NCBI GenBank assembly: GCA_965216425.1 | Contig: CBDCFV010000005.1 | Coordinates: 1,116,001-1,180,000, forward strand | Direction: 5' to 3' | Origin: CBDCFV01 sp965216425 | Lineage (GTDB): Bacteria > Chloroflexota > Dehalococcoidia > Lucifugimonadales > UBA3495 | Length of the DNA stretch: 64,000 nucleotides | In this document: piece by piece, positions 51,485-59,102 of the stretch | Layout: each line of letters begins with the position of its first letter | How positions within the stretch are numbered: position 1 is the first letter of the stretch | The notes under the pieces: model-generated | What the model saw: only the letters and a program-made list of their open reading frames with translations | Database searches by the model: none | Told to the model about the DNA's origin: nothing | Translations under genes and position numbers: made by a program

Positions 51485-51559
51485 GCGGGCGTAACTCAGT
51501 GGTAGAGTGTTTGCTTCCCAAGCAAAAAGTCGTGGGTTCGAATCCCATCGCCCGCTCCA
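51485..51559 (+). tRNA. tRNA-Gly (CCC)
   Basis: Acceptor arms GCGGGCG/CGCCCGC, D-arm TAACTCAGTGGTAGAGT, anticodon stem TTTGC/GCAAA with loop TTCCCAA (anticodon CCC), T-arm GTGGGTTCGAATCCCAT. CCA is encoded at 51557-51559. The fold is fully canonical. Confidence 0.95.
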
Positions 51560-51620
51560 ATCAACCGGCATATTGATGCTCCGTGGCTGGCTGCGCGGAG
51601 CCAGCAGAAGGTGAATATTC

Positions 51621-51821
51621 ATGCCATGGTGTGAAACCGGACACTACCTGTCGCAGGTCTACAATGTTTGCGCAGATTGTAATAAACCTCACGCAACCGC
51701 CTGTTCCAACGGTCATGCAATAAGGAGGAATCCTCCGGCCCGCCCCGCCCATTGCCATGTCTGCGGTGTGCCCTACGCTTGGACGCAGAACGCCCCCCAG
51801 ACCTCACGTCCTGTTTCTTAA
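51621..51821 (+). CDS. Small zinc-ribbon-like protein
   Basis: 66 residues with cysteine pairs spaced as in zinc ribbons: VCADC near residue 17 and HCHVC near residue 46, plus CETGH at the start and CSNGHAIRRNPPARP in the middle. The CxNGH-x-I-x-x-x-P-P block looks like small bacterial zinc-ribbon proteins. The ATG lacks a strong ribosome site. A good terminator lies about 100 bases downstream at 51920, which supports transcription through here. No function is assigned. Confidence 0.5.
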   Translation: MPWCETGHYLSQVYNVCADCNKPHATACSNGHAIRRNPPARPAHCHVCGVPYAWTQNAPQTSRPVS

Positions 51822-51919
51822 ACCAGGTAATCAGCGGGATACTACGTCAGGCCTTCAGGTTGCTGCCGGGCGCACCCCTTTATCAGGATACTTCAAGCGC
51901 TACCGTAAGCAATAAAAGC

Positions 51920-51952
51920 GCCGCCCCACGAAAACCAGTGGGACGGCTTTTT
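51920..51952 (+). terminator. Intrinsic terminator
   Basis: GCCGCCCCAC at 51920-51929 pairs with GTGGGACGGC at 51938-51947 (one C-A mismatch, 8-base loop), followed by TTTTT. It ends the tRNA / zinc-ribbon transcript. Confidence 0.75.
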
Positions 51953-52028
51953 GCTGAGGTTTGCCGCGCTGCGCTGTCACCCTGTTTAGCGCCGATGGGC
52001 AGGAGGGCGACCGGCGATTGTCCCCTGG

Positions 52029-52967
52029 CTACTCGTTGGACATGTTCCTCAGAATGTCCTCCAGCGTCCGGTCCAGCGCGGGATCAAGTTCGAACACTTC
52101 TTCGAATGGAGTGTAGTTGTAGTCGGACCTCACCGTGTCGATGAGTTGCTTGGCTTCTCCGTTGGCAGAGCCGATTCTCTCCAACACCTCTTCAAGCCTT
52201 TGACACTCGGTATCGGCCAGTTGCTTCAACTCCGAGAGGTCAACATCCAGCTTCAACATTGAGTTGAGCCGCCGCATTATGTCGTAGTAAGAGCGGTGGT
52301 CGCGGGTAATGCCCACCTGTTCGTTGGACTGGGTAGAGAAGGGATACATCGGAGCCATTGCTCCCATCCGGAACATCTCGAGGTCCGGATGCTCGAAATG
52401 GGCCAGCGACACCAACGCCATTGCGATGGTAGGCCCCCTCCTTCCTTCGCTGCCGTAGCTGGAGAACTGCATCCCGTACTTCTCCAGAGTGCCCTTCATC
52501 TCCGCCTTGCTGTAGACGCAAGTGATGCGCCGCTCCAAGTCGGGCGGGACCGGACCATTTACCCCTTCGACGGCCACCGTCAGTTCGACCCCTAACTCCT
52601 TGACGGCTTGGAAAAATGCTTCGCCAAACACCTCGATGTGGAACCAGGGCTCTTCACCGCGGAAGATGATCAGGCCGTTGCCCGCGTCGTAGAAGTAGTT
52701 CTCCCGGTACATGCCTTTGCTGGGCAGCCCGTCCTCGTAGGCTGCCAAGGGGCGGAAGGTATCGTGTGTCCCGGCTACTTGGAAGGGGTAGCAATCGTGG
52801 GATACCGTGGGGCCCAGTTCCCCTATTTTTCTGGCTCCCAGCTTTTCGATCAGGTACCTGGTCAAACCGCCGGAAACGCGGCCGCCGTCGGACCATTGGC
52901 GCCGCCAGCCGGCGATCAGGTATTTCGCCGGGGGTTTCTCTGAAAATTTTACTAATTCATCTGGCAT
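52029..52967 (-). CDS. PAC2 family protein
   Basis: 312 residues matching the PAC2 (proteasome assembly chaperone 2-like) family of bacteria: KYLIAGWRRQWSDGGRVSGGLTRYLIEKLGARKIGEL, then the ligand-like stretch LIIFRGEEPWF, FFQAVKELGVELTVAVEGV, and a helical C-terminal tail. Bacterial PAC2 proteins, well known in actinobacteria and Chloroflexi, have unknown roles and are often linked to ATP-grasp or proteasome genes, neither seen here. AGGAG precedes the ATG. The MOSC gene lies 19 bases upstream in the same direction, so the two may be cotranscribed. Confidence 0.78.
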   Translation of the reverse strand: MPDELVKFSEKPPAKYLIAGWRRQWSDGGRVSGGLTRYLIEKLGARKIGELGPTVSHDCYPFQVAGTHDTFRPLAAYEDGLPSKGMYRENYFYDAGNGLIIFRGEEPWFHIEVFGEAFFQAVKELGVELTVAVEGVNGPVPPDLERRITCVYSKAEMKGTLEKYGMQFSSYGSEGRRGPTIAMALVSLAHFEHPDLEMFRMGAMAPMYPFSTQSNEQVGITRDHRSYYDIMRRLNSMLKLDVDLSELKQLADTECQRLEEVLERIGSANGEAKQLIDTVRSDYNYTPFEEVFELDPALDRTLEDILRNMSNE

Positions 52968-52986
52968 CAGGCTCTTCTCCTAAGAC

Positions 52987-53763
52987 TTACGAGGAGGCGC
53001 CAATCAGGGTTGTCACTTTATCGCCCATAGAGACCTTGCCCGGGCGTTCTACGATGCCATACACACCGAAGTAGGCAGTCCCCAACCCGGGACGGTAGCC
53101 GGCGATCAAGGCCGGTGTGTTAAAGTCCTCTTCCCCGGAATCGGGATCGTGGGTGGTGATGACGCATCTGGGGTCCCGTGCCACCACCTGCAACCGCAAC
53201 TCGTCCCCAAGTTGGACAACTTCACCCAACCATGTATCTTCTTCGTGGGGGTCGCAATTACTGATGAGGAAGTTGGGGCGGAACCTCCTGCTGTCGAACG
53301 AGACGTTAGCGCCGGGATAACGGTTCAATAACTCTACCGATCCCCCAGACAACAGAGAGATTGGGTATTCGTCGAAGCATTGCCCCGGTTCCAGCGACCT
53401 TACCAATCGCACCGGCGCACCGCAATAGGTGGACAATGCATCGTTCCATTCGCCAACGACATCCTCTCCTCTCACCACTCGTCCCCACATCCTGACACCG
53501 GCGGCGTCGCCGGTCTCGACCTGCCCTTCGACTGCCTTGCCGTCGGGAAACAGCACCCGAAGCCATTCCGGGTCCGCTCGATATTCAGCTTGCACCTGCA
53601 CCAACCGCCCCACCTGCCGCTGCGTCACTAACCTTCCGCGGTCATCCAGCAAGAAGAACCGGCGGTCCTCCACGATGCCGGCCGTGGTGACCGTGACATC
53701 CTTGGGATGGGTCAATCCCAAGGACTTTACAGGAGAGATGTGGATGGCTTCGATGGTTTTCAT
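52987..53763 (-). CDS. MOSC domain-containing protein (YcbX-like)
   Basis: 258 residues. The N-terminal beta-barrel segment of MOSC proteins (IHISPVKSLGLTHPKDVTVTTAGIVEDRRFFLLDDRGRLVTQRQ) is followed by the MOSC domain (FRPNFLISNCDPHEEDTWLGEVVQLGDELRLQVVARDPRCVITTHDPDSGE). The conserved cysteine (DPRCVITT) is the cluster or molybdenum-cofactor sulfur site in relatives such as mARC and YcbX. It likely handles molybdenum cofactor-bound sulfur or reduces N-oxygenated compounds. It is slightly short of YcbX and lacks the ferredoxin domain. Confidence 0.85.
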   Translation of the reverse strand: MKTIEAIHISPVKSLGLTHPKDVTVTTAGIVEDRRFFLLDDRGRLVTQRQVGRLVQVQAEYRADPEWLRVLFPDGKAVEGQVETGDAAGVRMWGRVVRGEDVVGEWNDALSTYCGAPVRLVRSLEPGQCFDEYPISLLSGGSVELLNRYPGANVSFDSRRFRPNFLISNCDPHEEDTWLGEVVQLGDELRLQVVARDPRCVITTHDPDSGEEDFNTPALIAGYRPGLGTAYFGVYGIVERPGKVSMGDKVTTLIGASS

Positions 53764-53920
53764 AGCACTCTTTCAATGTCAATAATACCAGAAATTACAA
53801 CCTTGGCAGCACTGGCGGGGCAGCCATAGAGACGATCGCCTTTTAATTTCCGCGCGTATCAGACTCCTGCTAGGGTTAAGGAAACTCCGTTCACCGGACA
53901 TCACGAGTTAACCGGAGCCC

Positions 53921-55057
53921 TTACCTGACGGGAGTGTGTTCCACCACCTTGGAGATTTCATCCAGGGCAACGTCGATTTCATCCTCGGTAGTAAATCTGC
54001 CTATGGAGAAACGCAGCGTGCCCATGGCGTACTGCATCGGAACCGCCATCGCCTCCAGGACGCTGGAAACCTCCACCCGGTCGCTGTGACAAGCCGCGCC
54101 GGCCGAGGCGCAAACCAGTTCCATTGCGGCCAGCATCGTGTTGGCTTCTTTCCCGTGAAAGCTGACGCTTAGAGTATTGGGCAGGCGCTTTTCAGGATGC
54201 CCGTTTATCCGAACGTCCGCGAAGCGTTCACCGATGCCCGTTTGCAGCCGGTCACGCAGTTCGCGCATGTGCTGATGGTATTCGGCAAAGTTCTGGCTGA
54301 TCAATTCGCAAGCCCGGCCCAAACCCACGATTTCGATAACGTTTTCCGTGCCGGCCCGCCAACCCATCTCGTGGCTGGCGCCGTGCATCAGTTTTTCCAG
54401 TTGAACCCCGTCCCGGATGTACAGGGCGCCAATCCCCTTTGGCGCGTAGACCTTGTGGCCTGCTATGGAAAGCAGGTCTACTCCCAACTCATCAACGCTT
54501 ACCGAAATTTTGCCCACGGACTGGGCGCAGTCGGCATGGAGCAGCACACCCCTGCGGCGGGCGATTTCGGAAATGGCCGGAATAGGCTCGATAGTCCCAA
54601 CCTCATTGTTGGCGTGCATGATGGAAATTAGTATTGTGTTGGGCGTGATGGCGTCCTCAACCGTTTGAGGGTCCACCATGCCGTACTCGTCCACCGGCAA
54701 GTAAGTTACCTCGCACCCTTTTTCCTCCAAGTAACGGCAGACTTCCAGCACCGCCGGGTGCTCCACTGCTGAGGTTATGATGTGGTTGCCTTTGTGCCGG
54801 TACGCCCCGGCTACCCCTTTGATGGCGTGGTTGTTGGACTCGGTGCCGCCACTCGTGAAGATTACTTCCCCGGTCGCGCATTGGAGCATCGCCGCCAGTT
54901 GCCCGCGGGCATTGTCGACAGCCTCCCTTGAGGCCACACCCAAAGGATGGCCACTGGAAGGGTTGCCGTACTGTTGATGGATGTAGGGCAGCATCGCCTC
55001 GGCCACCTGAGGGTCTATGGGCGTCGTGGCGTTGTAGTCCAGATATATTGGGTCCAT
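53921..55057 (-). CDS. Cysteine desulfurase (NifS/IscS-type)
   Basis: 378 residues. IYLDYNATTPIDPQVAEAMLPY opens the typical N-terminus. The PLP lysine is Lys202 in SIAGHKVYAPKG, TSGGTESNNHAIKG is the phosphate-binding loop, and the catalytic cysteine is Cys323 in VCASAGAACHSDRVEVSSVL. The enzyme takes sulfur from cysteine for Fe-S clusters and thio-modified RNA. It is IscS/NifS-like in length and has no scaffold protein beside it; the A-type carrier and ygfZ lie 38 kb away. AGGAG precedes the ATG. Confidence 0.92.
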   Translation of the reverse strand: MDPIYLDYNATTPIDPQVAEAMLPYIHQQYGNPSSGHPLGVASREAVDNARGQLAAMLQCATGEVIFTSGGTESNNHAIKGVAGAYRHKGNHIITSAVEHPAVLEVCRYLEEKGCEVTYLPVDEYGMVDPQTVEDAITPNTILISIMHANNEVGTIEPIPAISEIARRRGVLLHADCAQSVGKISVSVDELGVDLLSIAGHKVYAPKGIGALYIRDGVQLEKLMHGASHEMGWRAGTENVIEIVGLGRACELISQNFAEYHQHMRELRDRLQTGIGERFADVRINGHPEKRLPNTLSVSFHGKEANTMLAAMELVCASAGAACHSDRVEVSSVLEAMAVPMQYAMGTLRFSIGRFTTEDEIDVALDEISKVVEHTPVR

Positions 55058-55164
55058 TCCTGTCTCCTGGCGTCAAAGGGTTGCCAGCCAATATACCAGA
55101 TAACCTCCGGGCCGGCAGATGGTTGGCTGCCGACTCCCAGCATGGCACGGCCCGGCGCAACTGA

Positions 55165-55170
55165 TATAAT
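55165..55170 (+). promoter_or_regulatory. -10 element ahead of the SDR gene
   Basis: A perfect TATAAT at 55165-55170, 37 bases before the ATG at 55207, in the 149-bp divergent gap with the cysteine desulfurase. The hexamer 17 bases upstream (ATGGCA) is a poor -35. Confidence 0.4.
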
Positions 55171-55206
55171 CGGCATCGTAGCCATCGCCACGACAGGAGG
55201 GCCAAT

Positions 55207-55977
55207 ATGAGACTGGAAGGAAAAGTCGCCCTGATTACCGGCGCCGCCACCGGTGTGGAAGGCGACCTGATGGGGTTCGGCGGCGCCAGCGCCAGGTTGT
55301 TTGTACAAGAGGGCGCCAAGGTTGTGCTGAGCGACATCAACGAGGAAGCAGGCCAGAAGACAGCCGCCCAGATACGAGAAGGGGGCGGCGAGGCTATGTT
55401 CATACGCCTTGACGTGACCCGGGAGGAGGACTGGCAACGGGCTATCGAGGCTACCGTGTCGGCCTACGGAAAGCTCGATATCCTAGTCAATAACGCCGGC
55501 ACCGGCGCCCGGAGTACCGTGGAAGAAACCACCGAGGACGCTTGGGACTCACAGATGGACATCCACGCCAAGGGCACCTTCCTGGGCACCAAGTATGCCA
55601 TACCGGAGATGCGCAAGGTCGGCGGTGGATCGATCGTCAATATTTCGTCCATCTATGGCATTGTGGGCAGCCCCACCTCCACGGCCTACCACGCCGCCAA
55701 GGGCGCCAGCAGGTTGTTCACCAAGTCCGCCGCCATTCAATATGCCGACGAGAACATCCGGGTGAACTCGGTGCATCCCGGCTTTGCCCACACTCCGTTG
55801 ACCGCCGCCAACTATACCATTCCCGACCGGTACCAATGGGTACTGGACCGCACTCCTATGGGTAGAGTGGGCAACGCCTACGACATCGCCTACGGTGTGC
55901 TGTACTTGGCGTCGGACGAGGCTTCTTTCGTAACCGGGTCGGAGTTGGTGATCGACGGCGGTATGACAGCCCAATAA
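55207..55977 (+). CDS. SDR family oxidoreductase with insertion in the glycine motif
   Basis: 256 residues, classical SDR. VALITGAATGVEGDLMGFGGASARLFVQEGAKVVLSD shows the TGxxxGxG cofactor motif opened by roughly nine residues (VEGDLMGFG) before the helix. The rest is standard: NNAGTGA, the catalytic S in NISSIYGIVGSP, Y-x-x-x-K in AYHAAKGAS, NSVHPGFAHTPLT, and the C-terminal SELVIDGGM. AGGAGG precedes the ATG. An NAD(P)-linked alcohol or ketone substrate is likely but unidentified. The HpcH/HpaI aldolase follows 47 bases later, perhaps in one operon. Confidence 0.88.
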   Translation: MRLEGKVALITGAATGVEGDLMGFGGASARLFVQEGAKVVLSDINEEAGQKTAAQIREGGGEAMFIRLDVTREEDWQRAIEATVSAYGKLDILVNNAGTGARSTVEETTEDAWDSQMDIHAKGTFLGTKYAIPEMRKVGGGSIVNISSIYGIVGSPTSTAYHAAKGASRLFTKSAAIQYADENIRVNSVHPGFAHTPLTAANYTIPDRYQWVLDRTPMGRVGNAYDIAYGVLYLASDEASFVTGSELVIDGGMTAQ

Positions 55978-56024
55978 GAGGCTGAGGGACATAGTCTCCA
56001 ACACATCAAACTCGCAGGATTGCT

Positions 56025-56792
56025 ATGCGTACCAATACAACCAAAGCCAAACTGAATGAAGGCAAAGTGGTGTTCGGGGCGATCATCAGCCGGTACGCCC
56101 CGGACTTGGTGGAACTGTTCGGGGCCCTGGGTTACGACTTTGTGATGATAGACTGCGAGCACGGGCCGATGGACTTGGACCAAGTAGAACACATGGTCCG
56201 CGCGGCCGAGGTGTTCAACATTACCCCGATAGCCCGTATCCCCGACCATGCTGATTCCACCGTTCTCCGCTTCCTCGACAGGGGAGTCCAAGGTGTGATC
56301 GTGCCCCACGTCAACACCAAGGAAGAAGCCGACGGCGTCGCTAGGGCGGCCCGGTACTTCCCCGAGGGGCACCGGGGAATGGGTGGAGGCCGCGCCCACG
56401 ACTACGGAGTGGGGCTATCGCGGGACGACTCCACCCGCTGGATCAACTCCCAGACCATGGTGATTCCCATGATTGAAGAGACGGAGGCAGTGGAAAACCT
56501 GGACTCGATCCTGGGCGTTCCCGGCGTAGACGTGCTGCACGTGGCATCGGGAGACTTGGGGCAAAGCATGGGTAACCCAGGCCCGACCGAAGTGCGGCGT
56601 TTAATGAGCCAACTGGTGCCCAAAATCAAAGCGGGCGGCAGGTTCGTAGGTGTGGGCGGCAACTCGCCGGCGGACGCTGCTGGCGTCGCAGAGTTCATCA
56701 AGCTGGGGGCGACCTTCGTCACCGTATCCGCCCACGGACTGCTGCGGTTGGGAGCGGAGGACTTTCGGCGGCGCGTGGACGCAGAACTGTAA
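56025..56792 (+). CDS. HpcH/HpaI aldolase/citrate lyase family protein
   Basis: 255 residues. The class II pyruvate aldolase pattern is clear: VVFGAIISRYAPDLVELFGALGYDFVMIDCEHGPMDLDQVEHMVRAAEV holds the conserved DCEHGP. ITPIARIPDHADSTVLRFLDRGVQGVIVPHVNTKEEA and IPMIEETEAVENLDSIL (metal-binding E) and VASGDLGQSMGNPG (metal-binding D) follow. The family cleaves 2-oxo-4-hydroxy acids, giving pyruvate or oxaloacetate and an aldehyde. It comes after an SDR gene in the same direction, which suggests breakdown of a hydroxy acid. Confidence 0.88.
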   Translation: MRTNTTKAKLNEGKVVFGAIISRYAPDLVELFGALGYDFVMIDCEHGPMDLDQVEHMVRAAEVFNITPIARIPDHADSTVLRFLDRGVQGVIVPHVNTKEEADGVARAARYFPEGHRGMGGGRAHDYGVGLSRDDSTRWINSQTMVIPMIEETEAVENLDSILGVPGVDVLHVASGDLGQSMGNPGPTEVRRLMSQLVPKIKAGGRFVGVGGNSPADAAGVAEFIKLGATFVTVSAHGLLRLGAEDFRRRVDAEL

Positions 56793-56850
56793 CGATTTTT
56801 CGGCAGTGGAGGCCGTTCCCGCCGGACAGTGTTGAGAATGACGCTTAGAT

Positions 56851-56871
56851 TAGCCTAACTTAGGCTAGAAT
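56851..56871 (+). promoter_or_regulatory. Operator-like palindrome over the -10 of the PaREP1-like gene
   Basis: TAGCCTAA (56851-56858), a central C, then TTAGGCTA (56860-56867) is a perfect 8-bp inverted repeat. It overlaps TAGAAT at 56866-56871, a candidate -10 about 27 bases before the ATG at 56898. The arrangement is that of a repressor site on a promoter. Confidence 0.5.
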
Positions 56872-56897
56872 CGGGAACAGAGGAAAGAGAGCTAAGT

Positions 56898-57260
56898 ATG
56901 GTACAGCAGACCCCGGCATACCGGGACCGGAGCAGGGGGTACCTGGCCAAGGCGTTCCGAGAGCTGGAAGACGGGGATCTGACTCAGGCCTCAGAGAAAG
57001 GCTGGGGCGCGGCGGCGCAGATGGTCAATGCCGTAGCCGACGAACGGGCCATGGACCACCATTACCATGCGGCAGTGTTTCGTGCAGCGCAGGCATTGGC
57101 ACGAGAAATCGACGACAACGATACGGAAATACAATTCGCCTTGGCCAGCGATTTGCATCGCAACTTCTACGAGGAAACGCTTGACCACAAAGGCGTGGAA
57201 CTACGCCTCCAGCAGGTGACGCAATTCGTGGACAGGGTGGAGAGGTTGTTACGAACCTGA
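56898..57260 (+). CDS. PaREP1/HEPN-like protein
   Basis: 120 residues, all helical. ELEDGDLTQASEKGWGAAAQMVNAVADERAMDHHYHAAVFRAAQALA and the end ASDLHRNFYEETLDHKGVELRLQQV follow the PaREP1/HEPN pattern: GD-x-x-QASEK-x-WGA in helix 2 and LH-x-NFYE late. The typical HEPN nuclease motif R-x4-6-H is not obvious. No nucleotidyltransferase partner is adjacent. A second, frameshifted member lies at 58586 on the other side of rpsU. Its role is unknown. Confidence 0.65.
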   Translation: MVQQTPAYRDRSRGYLAKAFRELEDGDLTQASEKGWGAAAQMVNAVADERAMDHHYHAAVFRAAQALAREIDDNDTEIQFALASDLHRNFYEETLDHKGVELRLQQVTQFVDRVERLLRT

Positions 57261-57285
57261 TGATCAGAACACGATAACGCGCCGG

Positions 57286-57936
57286 TCACTCTTCGTCTTG
57301 AGGCTCCCCTGCCGCAGCGGCCTGCTGCTGGAGCATCCACTGGTGCAGCCAAGTCTGGAAGTCCGCTTGGGCCGGCGGCGAAACGTACAGCACCTCTATG
57401 TCCTGGGCGAATTGGACCTGATGCCGTTCGCCGATAAACAGCAGGCCCACCTCGTTATCACCAAGCGTCTCGTCTATTTGGCTGCCTATTTTTTCGTACC
57501 TGGTCCTGTTGCCCTCCATCAGCCAAGCCTGAAGCGTTAAGCCCACCTTCTGGCTGGCCAGCGGCAGCATCAAGCACCGTTGCAGGTCCAGCGCCTCGAA
57601 GAAAGTCTCGGCATCTTCGGTGGCTTCCAGCGTAGCGCCCGATTGGCACTTGGCGGACACCAATCCATGGCTGCGTTGGTCCAAGGCCTCCAATTGTTGC
57701 AGTCCCTCGGCTCCGCCGTTCATCAAGCTTTCGTGGTAAACGTGGCGCACGTCCCCAAGCCGGGACTCCAACGACGATATTTGCGCTTGGACCTGTTCCC
57801 AATACCGTTGCAGGATTTCGACTCCCTCACCGGACACGCCGGGAGGCCCGTAAATCAGTGGGACCAAGAGTAATTTCCTTTTACCTTGGAACCGTTCCGT
57901 CGTAGGCCGCTCCAACCGGCCCAACTCTTGTGACAT
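57286..57936 (-). CDS. Conserved-looking hypothetical protein
   Basis: 216 residues I cannot assign to a family. It contains KLLLVPLIYGPPG near the N-terminus, a helical centre (ILQRYWEQVQAQISSLESRLGDV), LDLQRCLMLPLASQKVGLTLQAWLMEGNRTRYEKIGSQIDETLGDNEVGLLFIGERHQVQFAQDIEVLYVSPPAQ, and an acidic alanine-rich tail. The GLLFIGERH strand-turn recalls nucleotide-binding folds but no motif is certain. GGAGG lies upstream of the ATG. It converges on the PaREP1-like gene. Confidence 0.6.
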   Translation of the reverse strand: MSQELGRLERPTTERFQGKRKLLLVPLIYGPPGVSGEGVEILQRYWEQVQAQISSLESRLGDVRHVYHESLMNGGAEGLQQLEALDQRSHGLVSAKCQSGATLEATEDAETFFEALDLQRCLMLPLASQKVGLTLQAWLMEGNRTRYEKIGSQIDETLGDNEVGLLFIGERHQVQFAQDIEVLYVSPPAQADFQTWLHQWMLQQQAAAAGEPQDEE

Positions 57937-58090
57937 GGCTTACCTCCAACATTACCCGGTAATCCAGTATAAACCGAGGTTAGCGGGGGAGTCAGCTTGA
58001 AGTGAGCCAATACAGTCGATGTTGAGGTTGCCTCGCTTCGCCCGAGTATGTTAGATTACCGCAACAGCAGACTAGTCCAAGGAGAGTTGC

Positions 58091-58279
58091 ATGGCTTTTG
58101 TAACCCCTCGTGAGGGCGAAAACCCCGAGAGCTTGGTCAACCGTTTCCGTGCGTCCGTACAGCACTCCGGCATCCTGCGGGAGCTGAAGGACCGCCGGTT
58201 CTTCCGGTCCAAGGCGCAGAAAGAGCGCTTGGCCGCCCAGCGCGCCGCCCGCCGGCGCCGCAGGCAACACCGCCGCTAG
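58091..58279 (+). CDS. rpsU: 30S ribosomal protein S21
   Basis: 62 residues. EGENPESLVNRFRASVQHSGILRELKDRRFF is the S21 core (E-N/D-x-x-E-x-L-x-R-x-F-R-x-x-x-x-x-G), followed by an unusually arginine-rich tail (KERLAAQRAARRRRRQHRR) that suits rRNA binding. AAGGAG lies seven bases before the ATG. It stands alone, unlike the rpsU-dnaG-rpoD arrangement of many bacteria. Confidence 0.88.
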   Translation: MAFVTPREGENPESLVNRFRASVQHSGILRELKDRRFFRSKAQKERLAAQRAARRRRRQHRR

Positions 58280-58314
58280 TCTCCGGTTCCCTACCGGCGC
58301 TAATATCCCAGAAC

Positions 58315-58342
58315 GGTTGGCAGGTTAGCTCGCCTGCCTACC
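58315..58342 (+). terminator. Hairpin downstream of rpsU
   Basis: GGTTGGCAGG at 58315-58324 pairs with CCTGCCTACC at 58333-58342 (one T-T mismatch, 8-base loop). There is no T run, so it is at best a weak or factor-dependent terminator. The rest of 58280-58585 holds no gene apart from the possible oadB-like remnant near 58515. Confidence 0.35.
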
Positions 58343-58585
58343 TTCCACTTGCGAAGCAGGCCACGATACTAATCTGTTTCACAATTGTCCCTGCCTGCCT
58401 TCCTGCCACACCACAACGGCGTACTTACTTCTGCCCCAAACCACGATCCCCCGAGAACATCCCCGGACTCGTCGCAGATTGCGACTATAGTCGGGAGACC
58501 AACTCATCTATGTAGCTCCTTGGCCGCGCCGCTTATCCCAGCAATAAACACCCCGGCGAAGCCGATGATGTTGCTCGGGGCGAGA

Positions 58586-58962
58586 TCAGTCCTCTTGCGT
58601 CAGGTTTACCGTCCACTGGACGAAGGCCCGGATCAGAGGACGCCCAGACTCGATCTCATAGTCCTCCAGGGACCCGGTGTAAAAGTTGGTGTGGAAGAGC
58701 CTGGCTTCGCCTATGGCAATCCCCAAGTTGCCGGGGCTGTGGTACGACGCGCCATCCTCCATTACCAACTGCCTAGCGGAGTTGATCAGTTGCCGGTGCG
58801 TTCCGCAGTCCCAGCCCCTTTGTTTGCAGACGGCGGTTACGGCGTGGGAGAAGGCCCCCACAACTTTTCAGACGCTTGGAGAACGTCGCCTGCATCAAAC
58901 TCCCGGTCCGACGCATCCAGGAAGGCCAAGGCCGTTTCCCGGTGTTCTTCCGCTGCCATCAT
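58586..58962 (-). pseudogene. PaREP1/HEPN-like protein, frameshifted
   Basis: An ATG at 58962, with AAGGAG eight bases upstream, starts MMAAEEHRETALAFLDASDREFDAGDVLQASEKLWG. One base is then missing in the G run near 58860, and the next frame continues with AFSHAVTAVCKQRGWDCGTHRQLINSARQLV, ending in the family's LFHTNFY and VQWTVNLTQED. Joined, it would be about 125 residues, close to the 120 of the intact member at 56898, with which it shares GD-x-x-QASEK-x-WGA. It is either a pseudogene or a homopolymer sequencing error. Confidence 0.65.
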
Positions 58963-59102
58963 GTACTTTCTCCTTCCAGTTGGCCGTACCCTCTGCTGGG
59001 TCATTACCCTTCGACGTCGGCCAACGCTCCGGCGTCCTCGACATAGTCTACGGTCTGACGAATGCGGCGTTCAAGGAGACCAGTTGGCCTTATTTGCCCC
59101 GC

